NCBI RefSeq assembly: GCF_036195045.1 | Contig: NZ_CP108100.1 | Location: forward strand, 6,634,001 to 6,698,000 | Reading direction: 5' to 3' | Source: Streptomyces sp. NBC_00236 | GTDB taxonomy: Bacteria > Actinomycetota > Actinomycetes > Streptomycetales > Streptomycetaceae | Length of the DNA: 64,000 nucleotides | In this document: positions 55,050-64,000 of the stretch, piece by piece | Position numbering within the stretch: position 1 is the first letter of the stretch | Layout: the number at the start of each line of letters is the position of its first letter | Made by a program: the position numbers and the translations under genes | The notes under the pieces: generated by a model | What the model was told of the DNA's origin: nothing | The model's input: only the letters and a program-made list of their open reading frames with translations | Database searches by the model: none

Positions 55050-55964
55050 TCAGTAGAGCAGCCGGTAGGTGCTCCAGCCGCCACCGATCTTCACGCGCGC
55101 CTTGTACGGCGAAGACGCGTTACCGGTGCCGGAGTAGCGCCACAGGATGCCGTCCTTACCACGGGCAAGCAGGTCGGCCTTGCCGTCGTAGTCGAGGTCA
55201 CCCGTGGAGATGAGGAAGTTGTACGCGCCCCAGCCACCGCCGATCTTGGTGCGCGCGGCGAACGGGGCCTTGTAGTTGCCGGTGCCCTTGTAGAGCCACA
55301 GGACGCCGGACTTGTCCTGGGCGACGAGGTCGTGCTTGCCGTCGCCGCTCAGGTCGCCGTTGCCGGCGAGCTGCGTGTACGCGTTCCAGCCGCTGCCGAC
55401 CTTGTAGCGGGTCGTCAGCTTGCCGTTGCCCGTACCCAGGTAGAGGTAGAGCACGCCCGAGCCGTCGCGGGCCAGCAGGTCGCCGGCCCCGGCGCCGCCG
55501 AAGTTGCCCGCGGAGACCATCTTGTTGTAGATGTTCCAGCCGCCGCCGACCCGGAATCCCACGGAGTTCCAGGGGAGGTACAGGAGCGAGCCGGAGGTGT
55601 CCCGTGCCCACAGGCCGTCGGTCTGGGTGTCCGAGGCGTTGTTGACCTGCCCCAGTTCCTTGATGTCAGACCAGTCGTCATCGCTGTTCGAATCGCGGGC
55701 GAGGAAGCCGCCCTTCTGGTCCTGCATATAGCCGTACGAGTTGCCCGCCTTGTCGATCCCGTACAGGGCGGACGACACGGTGGCGGTGGCGGCGGCTGCT
55801 GCCGCGGCGGGCTGCTGAGCGGCGTTGGCCGAGCTCGGAGCCACCGGGCTCGGGGAGTCGGCGGCGACGGCGGAGGTGCCGGTGCCGACGAGGGCGGCGG
55901 TGATCGCCGCAGCTGCCACGCGGGCGGCTATGCGTCTGTGCTTACGGCCAGAGGTTTTGGCCAC
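55050..55964 (-). CDS. Secreted FG-GAP/VCBS-like repeat protein (1)
   Basis: 304-residue precursor. An Arg-rich n-region and the helix AAAAITAALVGTGTSAVAA are followed by repeated calcium-binding-like propeller blades: NGDLSGDGKHDLVAQDKSGV, LWLYKGTG, STGDLDYDGKADLLARGKDG and SAGNFGGAGAGDLLARDGSG. The domain is probably a seven-blade-type beta-propeller lectin or binding protein. GTG 55964 is chosen because GGAG lies 6 bases upstream, exactly as in the paralog next to it; an in-frame ATG at 55976 overlaps that element. Function unknown. Confidence 0.85.
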   Translation of the reverse strand: MAKTSGRKHRRIAARVAAAAITAALVGTGTSAVAADSPSPVAPSSANAAQQPAAAAAAATATVSSALYGIDKAGNSYGYMQDQKGGFLARDSNSDDDWSDIKELGQVNNASDTQTDGLWARDTSGSLLYLPWNSVGFRVGGGWNIYNKMVSAGNFGGAGAGDLLARDGSGVLYLYLGTGNGKLTTRYKVGSGWNAYTQLAGNGDLSGDGKHDLVAQDKSGVLWLYKGTGNYKAPFAARTKIGGGWGAYNFLISTGDLDYDGKADLLARGKDGILWRYSGTGNASSPYKARVKIGGGWSTYRLLY

Positions 55965-56078
55965 GAAGTACTCCATGGATCGAGATGAAGGGTGGCCTGT
56001 CCGCCCCAAGGGGAGGACAGGCCACGGGTTTCATCCGAATCCTGTCATGACTTCGGTTGCGAAACCTTCACTTTTTCG

Positions 56079-56930
56079 TCAGAAGACAAGACGGTAGGTG
56101 TTCCAGCCACCGGTACCGATCTGCGTGCGGTACCCGTACGGCGCCGCGGCGTTGCCCGTGCCCTTGTAGAGGTACAGCGCGCCCTTGGCGTCCCGGCCGA
56201 TGAGGTCGGTCGTGCCGTCCAGGTCGATGTCGCCGGGGGCGAAGACGGTGTTGTACGTGTTCCAGCCACCGCCCACCTTGGTGCGGGCGGTGAACGGGGA
56301 CTTGTAGTCGCCGGTGCCCTTGTAGAGCCACAGGACGCCGGACTTGTCGACGGCGACGATGTCGTTCTTGCCGTCGCCGGTCAGGTCGCCGTTGCCCGCG
56401 AGCTGCGTGTACGCGTTCCAGCCGCCGCCGACCTTGTACCGCTTGGTGACGGTGCCGTCGCCGTAGCCCAGGTACAGGTACAGGTATCCGGCGGAGTCGC
56501 GGCCGAGGAGGTCACCGGCTTCGCCGCCGCCGAGGTTGCCCGCGGAGACGAGCTTGTTGTAGATGCCCCAGCCGTGACCGACGTTCTTGAGGTCGGAGTT
56601 GTCGTTGGCGGCGTAGTTGAGCACGCCCGCCGCGTTGGTCTGCCAGCGGCCGTCGGGGAGGCTGTCCGCGTTGCTGTCCACGTGGCCGAGGAACTTGGTG
56701 TCCTTCCAGCCCGTGTCGAACGGGACCCGGGCCTGCAGGCCGCCCTCGCCGTTCGGCGCGTAGTAGTACGAGGCGCCCGTGCTGTCCACGCCCGTGATGC
56801 CGTACAGGGGCGCGTCGCCCATGTCCGCCGCGAAGGCGGAGGTGCCGGTGCCGACGAGGGCCGCGGTTATCGCGGCGGCGGCGACGCGGGTGGCTGCCCG
56901 CCCGGGCAGACGGCCGGAGATCTTGGCCAC
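56079..56930 (-). CDS. Secreted FG-GAP/VCBS-like repeat protein (2)
   Basis: 283-residue precursor, paralog of the protein at 55050. Same signal peptide (VAAAAITAALVGTGTSAFAA) and same blade motifs (NGDLTGDGKNDIVAVDKSGV, LWLYKGTGDYKSPFTARTKV, PGDIDLDGTTDLIGRDAKGA). The GTG at 56930 has GGAG 8 bases upstream. The N-terminal third of the mature part differs from paralog 1 (YYYAPNGEGGLQARVPFD), which suggests different ligands or partners. Confidence 0.85.
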   Translation of the reverse strand: MAKISGRLPGRAATRVAAAAITAALVGTGTSAFAADMGDAPLYGITGVDSTGASYYYAPNGEGGLQARVPFDTGWKDTKFLGHVDSNADSLPDGRWQTNAAGVLNYAANDNSDLKNVGHGWGIYNKLVSAGNLGGGEAGDLLGRDSAGYLYLYLGYGDGTVTKRYKVGGGWNAYTQLAGNGDLTGDGKNDIVAVDKSGVLWLYKGTGDYKSPFTARTKVGGGWNTYNTVFAPGDIDLDGTTDLIGRDAKGALYLYKGTGNAAAPYGYRTQIGTGGWNTYRLVF

Positions 56931-57103
56931 GTGTGTTCTCCATGGGTGGTGGGTCGAGGCGTGACGCGCCGCGGGATACGGGGACACGCCACGGAATTGA
57001 GGGTGATCCTTTCACGAGTCCCTCACGGCTCCAAGGGTTTGACGGAAAGGCGTCAAAGCGACATCTCCGCCCGTCCGGCCGGGCGTTGCGCAGGACCCCC
57101 AGG

Positions 57104-59230
57104 TCAGCGATGGGCCGAGGATCCGGCGGCCGCGGGTTCGGCGAACCCCTCTGTGGTCAGCCGGTGAATACCGTGCAACTGCGTCATCACATCCCGCAGC
57201 GACCGGCAGTCCCGCGGACCCGGGCCCGGCGCCGGCCGGGCGGTGCGGTGGCCGTCCTCCAGGGCGTCCGCCAGCACGGACAGCGCCGTCGTCACCCGCT
57301 CCGCCTCGCCGGACGAGGGCCTGGGCACCCCGTTCTCGACCCGCAGCGCGCACGCGGTCGCCGCGTCGACGACCAGTTCGGCGGCCACCGTCACCGCAGA
57401 CCAGTCGTGGCGCCGCTCGCCGAACGGGCCCGGCAGCTCGGCCGCGACGGTCTCCGCGGCGGCCCGTGCCTCGGCCAGCGCCCGGTACGCGGCGCCGCGC
57501 AGCGCCAGCCCCCGCGCGTCGTCCCGCTGCCGGTCCCCGGCGTCGCCCGGCTGCCGTCCGTCCCGGGCGAGGCCCCTGGGCCCGCCGTCCCCTGCCGGGT
57601 CCGGAGTGTCCAGGACGTGGCGCAGATACCGCTCCGTGCAGCGCAGCGTGACGGCGAACCGGTGGCCGACCCGTACCCGGGGGTCGGCCACCAGCGGCAG
57701 ATGGCCGACGAGCAGCACGATCGCGCAGGCCAGGAACGTTTCCAGCAGCCGGGACGCGGCCGCCTCGGTGTCGCCCGCGGTGTGCACGAACGACAGCACG
57801 AGCACGGTGATCACCGCGGTCTGGAACGCGAAGTGGCGGGTGGACAGGGGCACCAGGGCCCCGGCCACGACGACCGCCGCCACGACCACCGGCGCACCGA
57901 GGCCGCCGAGCGCGGCCATGAGGGCGACGAAGGCGAGGACTCCGGCGACGGTCCCGGCGAACCGGTTCACCACCCGGGAGAACAGCGGCCCCATGTCGGG
58001 CTTCACCAGGAACGCGGCGGTGGCGGGCAACCAGTACCAGTGGTCCTCGTGCAGCAGCAGCGCGACAGCCGCCGTGACCGAGACGCAGAGCGCCACCCGC
58101 AGCCCGTACTCACGTCCGGCGGAGGTGAACAGACCCGGGCGGAGCCCGGATCGGAGGCCCGTCGTGCCGGGGTGTTCCGGGCCTTGCGGGGTGTGGGTGC
58201 CGGCTGTCGTGCCGGGGTGTTCCGGGTCTTGCCGGGCGTGCGCGCCGGCCGTCGTCCGGTCGAAGACCACCGCGGCCTCCAGCACCGCCCGGTCGAAGGC
58301 GAGCCGTTCGACGGTGTCCGGCGGCGGGCCCGGCAGCGTACCCGCAGGTCCGCCGGAACGGACTGCCGCGGCGAGTCGCCGGGGGCCCTCGGCCACCGCG
58401 TCCGGGACGGGACGGCCCTCCCACAGCAGCGCGATGCTCGCCTCGCAGAGCGCGACCCCCGAGCCGTGGCGTTCGACGAGGGCGTGCTCCGTTCCCCCGG
58501 ACCGGCGGGGCCACGGCAGCAGCCGCATCAGCCGCAACGCCTCGTCGGCCTGCTGCTGTGCGGCGACCAGGGTGCGCCGGGCGGAAGCCGCACCCGGTCC
58601 GCCGAGCGCGCCCAGCGCGTCCGCGAGCGCGTCGAACACGGCGGCGACGGCCTCGCGTTCACCGCTCCACCGCGTCGCGCCCGGCGATCGCGGGGCGCGC
58701 GGCAGCAGCCGGAGGAGGACGAGCCAGCCCGCGCCGGAGAGGAAGCACAGCGCCTTCAGCCACGCGGGACCGGCCAGCGGCATCCCCATGCCGATCGTCG
58801 TGGCGACCAGCATCTGGAGGGCGGCCGCCGACCACACGGCGCCCCTGGCGCTCAGCGCCCCGGAGGCCCAGCCCACCAGGAAGAGCACGGGGACCGCCGC
58901 CCACCGCCCCGTCGTGTCCGCGACCAGTGCGCCGACGAGCAGCCCCAGCGACCCGGCCGCGGCCGGCAGCCCTATGTGGACGAGCCCCTTGCGGCGGGTG
59001 CCCGGGCGGTCGTTGACCCCGGCGAGCATCGCCCCGAGCGCGGCGAGGACACCCGGCCCCGGCTGGCCGAGGGCGATCCCCGCGCCGAGGAGGGGGCCCG
59101 CGCCGAGCGCGCCGCGCACCATCGCCGTGCGGGGCACGGGGGCCCGGCGCAGGCGCAGGACGTGGGTGAGCCAGGCCGGCGCGGGGCGCCGCGGCCCGGA
59201 CCTGTCGGCTCGGACTGCCGGAATGTGCAC
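57104..59230 (-). CDS. FUSC family transporter
   Basis: 708-residue membrane protein of the aromatic-acid-exporter/fusaric-acid-resistance type. Two sets of about six helices (GPGVLAALGAMLAGVNDRPG, AAAGSLGLLVGALVADTTG; then YWLPATAAFLVKPDMGPLFS, AVITVLVLSFVHTAG) flank cytoplasmic helical regions. At about residues 325-355 a tandem 15-residue repeat (TTAGxHxxQxPEHPG, twice) is encoded by a 45-bp repeat at 58161-58250. Substrate unknown. Confidence 0.88.
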   Translation of the reverse strand: MHIPAVRADRSGPRRPAPAWLTHVLRLRRAPVPRTAMVRGALGAGPLLGAGIALGQPGPGVLAALGAMLAGVNDRPGTRRKGLVHIGLPAAAGSLGLLVGALVADTTGRWAAVPVLFLVGWASGALSARGAVWSAAALQMLVATTIGMGMPLAGPAWLKALCFLSGAGWLVLLRLLPRAPRSPGATRWSGEREAVAAVFDALADALGALGGPGAASARRTLVAAQQQADEALRLMRLLPWPRRSGGTEHALVERHGSGVALCEASIALLWEGRPVPDAVAEGPRRLAAAVRSGGPAGTLPGPPPDTVERLAFDRAVLEAAVVFDRTTAGAHARQDPEHPGTTAGTHTPQGPEHPGTTGLRSGLRPGLFTSAGREYGLRVALCVSVTAAVALLLHEDHWYWLPATAAFLVKPDMGPLFSRVVNRFAGTVAGVLAFVALMAALGGLGAPVVVAAVVVAGALVPLSTRHFAFQTAVITVLVLSFVHTAGDTEAAASRLLETFLACAIVLLVGHLPLVADPRVRVGHRFAVTLRCTERYLRHVLDTPDPAGDGGPRGLARDGRQPGDAGDRQRDDARGLALRGAAYRALAEARAAAETVAAELPGPFGERRHDWSAVTVAAELVVDAATACALRVENGVPRPSSGEAERVTTALSVLADALEDGHRTARPAPGPGPRDCRSLRDVMTQLHGIHRLTTEGFAEPAAAGSSAHR
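58161..58250 (-). repeat. In-frame 45-bp tandem repeat in the FUSC gene
   Basis: Two units begin GTCGTGCCGGGGTGTTCCGG at 58161 and 58206 on the plus strand, with a partial third (GTCGT) at 58251. The period is 45 bp, which is 15 codons, so the reading frame is kept. Confidence 0.85.
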
Positions 59231-59455
59231 CGTCGGCCTCCTCGTTCACCGGCCGGACCATGGGTCCGGGGGCGGGTGGAGCGGGCAACGGCGGCCGCGT
59301 ACACCGAACGTAACAGGGGGACTTGTCGGGAGGGATGCGGTGATGTTTCGGGCGTGTGATCCTGCCGGACAGGGAGCGGCGTCGGACGAAACCCGCAGGT
59401 CGTCCGCGGGTGCGCGTGCGGCGCGGAGCGCCGAGGCCCTACGCTCGAAGGTCTG

Positions 59456-60688
59456 ATGACGACGATCCGACCCCCCTCGCCCGGCACCAAGGCCGGAGCC
59501 GAGTCCGTGCGCCGCAACAACCTCGGCCTGGTCCTGCGTGCCGTCCTGGAGGAGGGCGAGGTGACCCGCGCCCGGGTGGCGGCCCGCGTCGGGCTGACCC
59601 GGGCGGCGGTCTCCTCGCTCGTCGAGGAACTGCTGGCGCTCGGCCACCTGACCGAGTCCGGCAAGACGTTCAGCGGAAGCGCGGGACGCCCCGGCACCGT
59701 GCTGAAGGTGTCGGAGACCGGCCCGGCCGGGCTCGGTGTCGAGATCAACATCGACTACGTCTCGGTGTGCGCGGTCGGGCTCACCGGGACCGACCGGGTC
59801 CGCGTCACCGAGCACATCGACAACCGGAACACCCCGCCGGCCGAGGTCCTCGCCCACGCGGCCCGGCTCACCAACCGGGTCATCACCGCGACCGGCGAGC
59901 AGGGGCTGCGCGCCGTCGGCGTCGAACTGGCCCTGCCCGGCCTCGTCTCCGGCGGCATGGTCCGCCAGGCGCCCAACCTGGGCTGGTACCGCGTCGCGGC
60001 TGAAGGCATCTTCGGCCAGGCACTCAGCACGCTGAGGCCGGCGGGCCGGGCGCTGGCGGTCAGCTCCGACAACGAGGCCAACCTGGCGGCGCTGGCCGAG
60101 CTGTGGTTCGGCGGCCTCGGCGACGCCCGCAGCTTCCTCTACCTCACCGGCGAGATCGGCGTCGGCGGTGCGCTGGTGCTCCGGGGCGAACTGCTGCGGG
60201 GTGCCCACGGTTTCGCGGGGGAGGTCGGGCACGTGGTCGTCGACCCGGACGGGCCGCTGTGCGGGTGCGGCGCCCGGGGCTGTCTTGAGCAGTACGCCGG
60301 TCAGGCGGCCCTGCTACGGGCTGCCGGCATCGACCCGGCCGCGGGGGTGCGCGGACTGGGGGAGCTGGAGAAGCGGGCGAGGTCGGACGACCCGGATACG
60401 CTGGAGGTGCTGCGGGCGGCCGGGGACCGCATGGGCGTGGTGCTGGCCGGGGCGGTCAACCTCTTCGACCTGGACACCGTCGTGCTCGGCGGCGTCTACC
60501 GCGACCTGATGCCGTGGCTCGCCGGGGCGGCCCAGGCACAGCTCGCGGACCGGGTCGTCTCGGGGCGGTGGCGCAGCGACGGCGGCGGGCTGCGGGCCTC
60601 CTCGCTCTCCGGCGACGCGGCACGGGGCGCGGCGGCCCGTGTCGTGCGCGAGGTCCTGGCGGACCCGGCGGCGTACGCGGCGCGCTGA
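59456..60688 (+). CDS. ROK family transcriptional regulator
   Basis: 410 residues. Winged HTH (RRNNLGLVLRAVLEEGEVTR, VGLTRAAVSSLVEELLALGH), then a ROK sugar-kinase-like domain with ELALPGLVSGG, LTGEIGVGGALVLRGELLRG and the zinc motif CGCGARGCLEQYAG. It is convergent with, and probably regulates, the beta-glucosidase/ABC transporter operon. It is divergent from FUSC across 225 bases. Confidence 0.93.
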   Translation: MTTIRPPSPGTKAGAESVRRNNLGLVLRAVLEEGEVTRARVAARVGLTRAAVSSLVEELLALGHLTESGKTFSGSAGRPGTVLKVSETGPAGLGVEINIDYVSVCAVGLTGTDRVRVTEHIDNRNTPPAEVLAHAARLTNRVITATGEQGLRAVGVELALPGLVSGGMVRQAPNLGWYRVAAEGIFGQALSTLRPAGRALAVSSDNEANLAALAELWFGGLGDARSFLYLTGEIGVGGALVLRGELLRGAHGFAGEVGHVVVDPDGPLCGCGARGCLEQYAGQAALLRAAGIDPAAGVRGLGELEKRARSDDPDTLEVLRAAGDRMGVVLAGAVNLFDLDTVVLGGVYRDLMPWLAGAAQAQLADRVVSGRWRSDGGGLRASSLSGDAARGAAARVVREVLADPAAYAAR

Positions 60689-60707
60689 GGGGCCCGGGCA
60701 AGGAACA

Positions 60708-60737
60708 GCCCCCGTCCGCAGCAGGGCGAACGGGGGC
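60708..60737. terminator. Terminator between convergent ROK and beta-glucosidase genes
   Basis: GCCCCCGT (60708-60715) and its complement ACGGGGGC (60730-60737), 14-base loop. Located between two convergent stops. Confidence 0.75.
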
Positions 60738-60761
60738 AGGACCGGATGAGGCAGGACCGGA

Positions 60762-62141
60762 CTACTTCCGGTGGGCCGCGATCAGCTCCTGATACCAGCG
60801 GTAGCTGTCCTTCGGCGTGCGCTCCAGCGTGTCGTAGTCGACCCGGATGATCCCGAACCGCTTCGCGTACCCGAGCGCCCACTCGAAGTTGTCCAGCAGC
60901 GACCACACGTAGTAGCCGCGCACGTCGACGCCCGCGTCCATCGCCGCCCGCAGCGCCGTCAGATGCGTCTGCAGGTACTCGACGCGGTCCGCGTCGTGCA
61001 CCGAGCCGTCGGCGTCCACGGAGTCGAACTCCGCCGAGCCGTTCTCCGTGATGTGCACCGGCGGCAGCGCGTCGCCGTACGTCTGCTTCAGCGCGGTCAG
61101 CAGGTCGGTGAAGGACTCGGGCACGACCGGCCAGTTCATCGCCGTCTTGCGGACGCCCCGGTACTCGCCCTCGCTGTACCGGTTGTCGGTGGCGACCCGC
61201 AGGGCCGGGTCGGCCTCGCGGTGCGGGGCGGCGGCGACCACGATGGGGCGGTAGTAGTTGATGCCCAGGAAGTCCATCGGCTCGGAGATGAGCTCCAGGT
61301 CGCCCTCGCGCCGGAAGTCCTGCGCGGTGATGAGCTCGCCCCAGGTCTCCTCCTCGGTGGCCGGGTAGCGGCCCGCCAGGATCGGCTCGGTCCACACGAG
61401 GTTGTGCTGGGTGTCCGCGCGGACGACCGCGGCGAGATCGGCGTCCGACTCGGTGGCCGGGACGTTGCGGTCCAGGTTGAGCGTGATGCCCGCCTCGCGG
61501 ACGCCCGCCGCGCGCAGCGCGGTCATCGCGTGGCCGTGGCCGACGAGCAGGTGGTGCGCGGCGGCCAGGGCCCCGCGTCCCTCCTTCGCACCAGGTGCGT
61601 GACGGCCGACCGAGTAGCCGAGGAACGCGCTGCACCACGGCTCGTTCAGCGTGATCCAGCGCGGCACCCGGTCGCCCAGGTGCTCCGCCATGATCGCCGT
61701 GTACTCACCGAAGCGCTCCGCGGTCTCGCGTACCCGCCAGCCGCCCTTGTCCTCCAGGGCCTGCGGCAGGTCCCAGTGGTAGAGGGTGGCGGCCGGCTCG
61801 ATGCCCGCTTCGAGGAGCTCGTCGACCAGCCGGGAGTAGAAGTCCAGGCCCTTGGCGTTGACCGCCCCGCTGCCCTCGGGCTGGATGCGCGACCAGGCTA
61901 TCGAGAACCGGTACGAGTCCACGCCGAGGTCACGCAGCAGCGCCACGTCCTCGGGGTAGCGGTGGTAGTGGTCGCAGGCCACGTCACCCGTGTCACCGCC
62001 GTCGGTCTTCCCCGGGGTGTGGCTGTAGGTGTCCCAGATGGACGGCCCGCGGCCGTCCTCCTCCACGGCACCCTCGATCTGGTACGAGGCCGTGGCCGCG
62101 CCGAAGACGAAGCCGGGCGGGAAGACCGGGAACTCACTCAT
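60762..62141 (-). CDS. Beta-glucosidase, glycoside hydrolase family 1
   Basis: 459 residues, cytosolic (no signal peptide). GH1 N-terminal signature FVFGAATASYQIEGA, acid/base Glu in TLNEPWCSAF, nucleophile Glu in HITENGSAEFD, and WSLLDNFEWALGYAKRFG near the end. It hydrolyses cellobiose or other beta-glucosides brought in by the adjacent ABC permeases. It lies just after the permease gene (11 bases) on the same strand. Confidence 0.95.
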   Translation of the reverse strand: MSEFPVFPPGFVFGAATASYQIEGAVEEDGRGPSIWDTYSHTPGKTDGGDTGDVACDHYHRYPEDVALLRDLGVDSYRFSIAWSRIQPEGSGAVNAKGLDFYSRLVDELLEAGIEPAATLYHWDLPQALEDKGGWRVRETAERFGEYTAIMAEHLGDRVPRWITLNEPWCSAFLGYSVGRHAPGAKEGRGALAAAHHLLVGHGHAMTALRAAGVREAGITLNLDRNVPATESDADLAAVVRADTQHNLVWTEPILAGRYPATEEETWGELITAQDFRREGDLELISEPMDFLGINYYRPIVVAAAPHREADPALRVATDNRYSEGEYRGVRKTAMNWPVVPESFTDLLTALKQTYGDALPPVHITENGSAEFDSVDADGSVHDADRVEYLQTHLTALRAAMDAGVDVRGYYVWSLLDNFEWALGYAKRFGIIRVDYDTLERTPKDSYRWYQELIAAHRK

Positions 62142-62152
62142 GAAACAGACCC

Positions 62153-63007
62153 TTACTTGACGGATCCGCCGGTGATCCCGGCGGCGATGTACTTCTGGGA
62201 CAGGACGAGCAGGACCGCGGCGGGCACGGCCGAGAGGACCGACGCCGCCATGACGGAACCCCAGTCACCGACGTGGGCGCCGATGTACTGGTAGATGCCC
62301 AGTGTGATCGGCTTTACTTCGTCCGTGGTGTTCAGGGTCAGCGCGAACATGAAGTCGCTCCACGCGTACAGGAACGAGAACAGCCCGGCGGTGATCAGCG
62401 AGTTGCGGCTCATCGGCAGGACGACCTGGATGAACGTACGGATGCGGCCGGCGCCGTCGACCTCGGCGGCCTCGATGACCTCGCGCGGGATGGACACCAT
62501 GAACGAGCGCATCAGTACGATCGCGAAGGGGATGCCCAGCGAGGCGTCCGCCAGCATCAGGCCGAAGTAGGAGTTGACCAGGCCGAGGTCCACGTACGCG
62601 CTGTACAGGGCGTTCGCGATGACGATGCCGGGCACCATCTGGGTGATGAGCGTGCCGAAGACGATCGTCTTGCCGCCGCGCAGGTTGAACTGGGCCAGAC
62701 CGTACGCCGCCGGTGCGGAGATGGCCAGACAGATGGCCACGGCGCCGAGCGCCACGGCCAGCGAGGTCAGCAGGTTGCCGCCCTGCTCGGTGAAGGCGGA
62801 GGTGAAGCCGGAGAAGTCCACGCCGGTCGGGACCGGGCCGACGTCGACCAGGCTCGCGTCCGGCTGCAGCGCGGTGTTGATCATCCAGTACAGCGGGAAC
62901 AGCATCACCGCGAGGATGACGACGCCGAGGACGGTCGCTCCCCAGCGGCGCTTCGGCCGGTGGACGGCGGGAGCCGGGGCGGCGGGGATCTGGGTGGTGG
63001 TCGCCAT
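62153..63007 (-). CDS. Carbohydrate ABC transporter permease (MalG-like)
   Basis: 284 residues, six helices. Landmarks are LFPLYWMINTALQPDASLVD, QMVPGIVIANALYSAY and the EAA loop EVIEAAEVDGAGRIRTFIQV. ATG 63007 is used because GAGGGG is about 11 bases upstream; a GTG at 63016 overlaps the upstream stop (GTGA) and is an alternative. The likely substrate is a beta-glucoside or cellooligosaccharide, by context only. Confidence 0.92.
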   Translation of the reverse strand: MATTTQIPAAPAPAVHRPKRRWGATVLGVVILAVMLFPLYWMINTALQPDASLVDVGPVPTGVDFSGFTSAFTEQGGNLLTSLAVALGAVAICLAISAPAAYGLAQFNLRGGKTIVFGTLITQMVPGIVIANALYSAYVDLGLVNSYFGLMLADASLGIPFAIVLMRSFMVSIPREVIEAAEVDGAGRIRTFIQVVLPMSRNSLITAGLFSFLYAWSDFMFALTLNTTDEVKPITLGIYQYIGAHVGDWGSVMAASVLSAVPAAVLLVLSQKYIAAGITGGSVK

Positions 63008-63012
63008 GCCGG

Positions 63013-63984
63013 TCACTTCCCCTCGTTGCGGTTGACCCGCAGGTAGAACACCGCGAAGACGGCGGAGATCAGGATCAGGATGTTGCCGACCACGGCACCG
63101 GCCCCGAAGTCCATCTGGACGAAGGAGTTCTGGTACGTGAGCGTGCCGAGCGTCTGGGTGGAGTCGGCGGGCCCGCCGTCGGTGAGGGCGAGGACCAGGT
63201 CGAGGATCTTCACCGTCGACATGAAGCCGAGCACCAGCACCACGGTGATGACGGGCTTGAGCATCGGCAGGGTGACCGAGCGGAACGTGCGCCAGGCGGA
63301 CGCGCCGTCGAGTGCGGCGGCCTCGTTCAGCTCCTTGGGGACCTCCTGGAGGCCGCCGTAGAGGATCACCATGTTGAACGGGATGCCGATCCAGATGTTC
63401 ACCAGGATCACCGAGATCAGCGCCATGCTGGTGCTCGTCAGCCAGGGCGTGTCACCGGGAAGGCCGACGGTGCCCAGGAAGGAGTTGAGGACACCGGTGT
63501 CCTGGTCGAAGATGCGCCGCCACACGATGCCGGAGACGACCATCGGGACGAGCCACGGCAGCAGGATCAGCGAGCGCAGGATGCCGTTCAGCGGGAAGCG
63601 GCGGGTGAAGAAGACGGCGAGGGCCAGACCGATGCAGAACTGGCCGACGAGCGATCCGATCGTGAAGAGGATCGTCTGCCACAGGGCCTTGCCGAACAGT
63701 CCGTCCTCGAAGACGTTGGTCCAGTTGTCGAAGCCGTTGAACGGCGCGTCGCCGGTGAAGAAGGTGGACGGCGAGTAGTCCTGGAAGCTCATCACGATGT
63801 TGCGGACGAGCGGGTAGCCGAAGAACAGCGCCATGAAGATCACGGCGGGGGCGATGAACCCCCACTGGGCGAGCGTCCTGCGCCGCTTGGCGCTCCGCGG
63901 GTTCACCGGCTTCTTGACCGCACCGGCCGAGGCGGCCTTCGGGTCGGCCGGCAGCGCGGCGGCCGAGGCTGTGGTGGATGACAT
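63013..63984 (-). CDS. Carbohydrate ABC transporter permease (MalF-like)
   Basis: 323 residues, six helices, basic N-terminus. Landmarks are FIAPAVIFMALFFGYPLVRN, LLPWLVPMVVSGIVWRRIFD and the EAA loop ELNEAAALDGASAWRTFRSV. The ATG at 63984 has GAGG in the leader at the window edge (63985-64000). A substrate-binding protein gene is expected just outside the window. Confidence 0.93.
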   Translation of the reverse strand: MSSTTASAAALPADPKAASAGAVKKPVNPRSAKRRRTLAQWGFIAPAVIFMALFFGYPLVRNIVMSFQDYSPSTFFTGDAPFNGFDNWTNVFEDGLFGKALWQTILFTIGSLVGQFCIGLALAVFFTRRFPLNGILRSLILLPWLVPMVVSGIVWRRIFDQDTGVLNSFLGTVGLPGDTPWLTSTSMALISVILVNIWIGIPFNMVILYGGLQEVPKELNEAAALDGASAWRTFRSVTLPMLKPVITVVLVLGFMSTVKILDLVLALTDGGPADSTQTLGTLTYQNSFVQMDFGAGAVVGNILILISAVFAVFYLRVNRNEGK

Positions 63985-64000
63985 GGTTCGTATACCTCAG

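Overview
The window is high-GC chromosomal DNA with the gene style of Streptomyces: GTG and TTG starts, ATGA/GTGA coupled overlaps, a conservon (cvn), an AfsR-type regulator, secreted GH6 cellulases and CebR-type operators. About 47 credible protein genes were found. No tRNA, rRNA or CRISPR array was seen.

Layout. 0-1.7 kb: acyl-CoA dehydrogenase and RidA, divergent from the first codons of what looks like an acyl-CoA synthetase. 1.8-7.4 kb: conservon cvnABCD with an FAD monooxygenase as its last gene. 7.6-14.1 kb: a complete Mrp Na+/H+ antiporter operon (AB fused, C-G). 14.2-18.6 kb: small membrane proteins, a P1 (DmpA-type) peptidase, an alpha/beta hydrolase and an eroded stretch. 18.6-22.2 kb: ribbon-helix-helix protein, DUF4097 protein and DrrAB-type ABC exporter copy 1. 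22.4-26 kb: LysE exporter and molybdate uptake modABC. 26.2-30.0 kb: LacI regulator and two GH6 cellulases behind CebR-type boxes. 30.1-31.6 kb: XRE-MurA fusion. 31.7-46.9 kb: probable island with an AfsR-like regulator, ABC exporter copy 2, a flavin monooxygenase, a cyanate operon (cynR, carbonic anhydrase, cyanase) and a compact Tn7-like transposon. 47.1-49.9 kb: aconitase. 49.9-54.4 kb: polymorphic toxin and immunity gene. 55-57 kb: two FG-GAP-like secreted paralogs. 57.1-59.2 kb: FUSC transporter. 59.5-64 kb: ROK regulator, GH1 beta-glucosidase and two sugar ABC permeases, with the rest of that operon outside the window.

Most notable. (1) The Tn7-like element runs from about 41468 to 46930 with a 5-bp duplication AGCAC. 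It has tnsA-tniA-tniB-tniQ plus a fifth collinear gene coding for an LRR/Cys-pair protein, and it abuts the leftover right end of an older relative that shares the same AGCAC. (2) Two ABC exporter copies 16.5 kb apart carry the same single-base frameshift just after Walker A, and copy 1 keeps a fossil 3' end of the AfsR-like regulator that neighbours copy 2. (3) The XRE-MurA gene and the aconitase gene have the same operator-like palindrome, ATCTC-N6-GAGAT, though 15 kb apart. This suggests they were once divergent neighbours split by the island. (4) A helically phased array of TGGC elements lies upstream of the ribbon-helix-helix gene. (5) A toxin-immunity module is bracketed by two copies of one terminator hairpin.

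All calls come from reading the sequence and remembered family knowledge. No database search was run.
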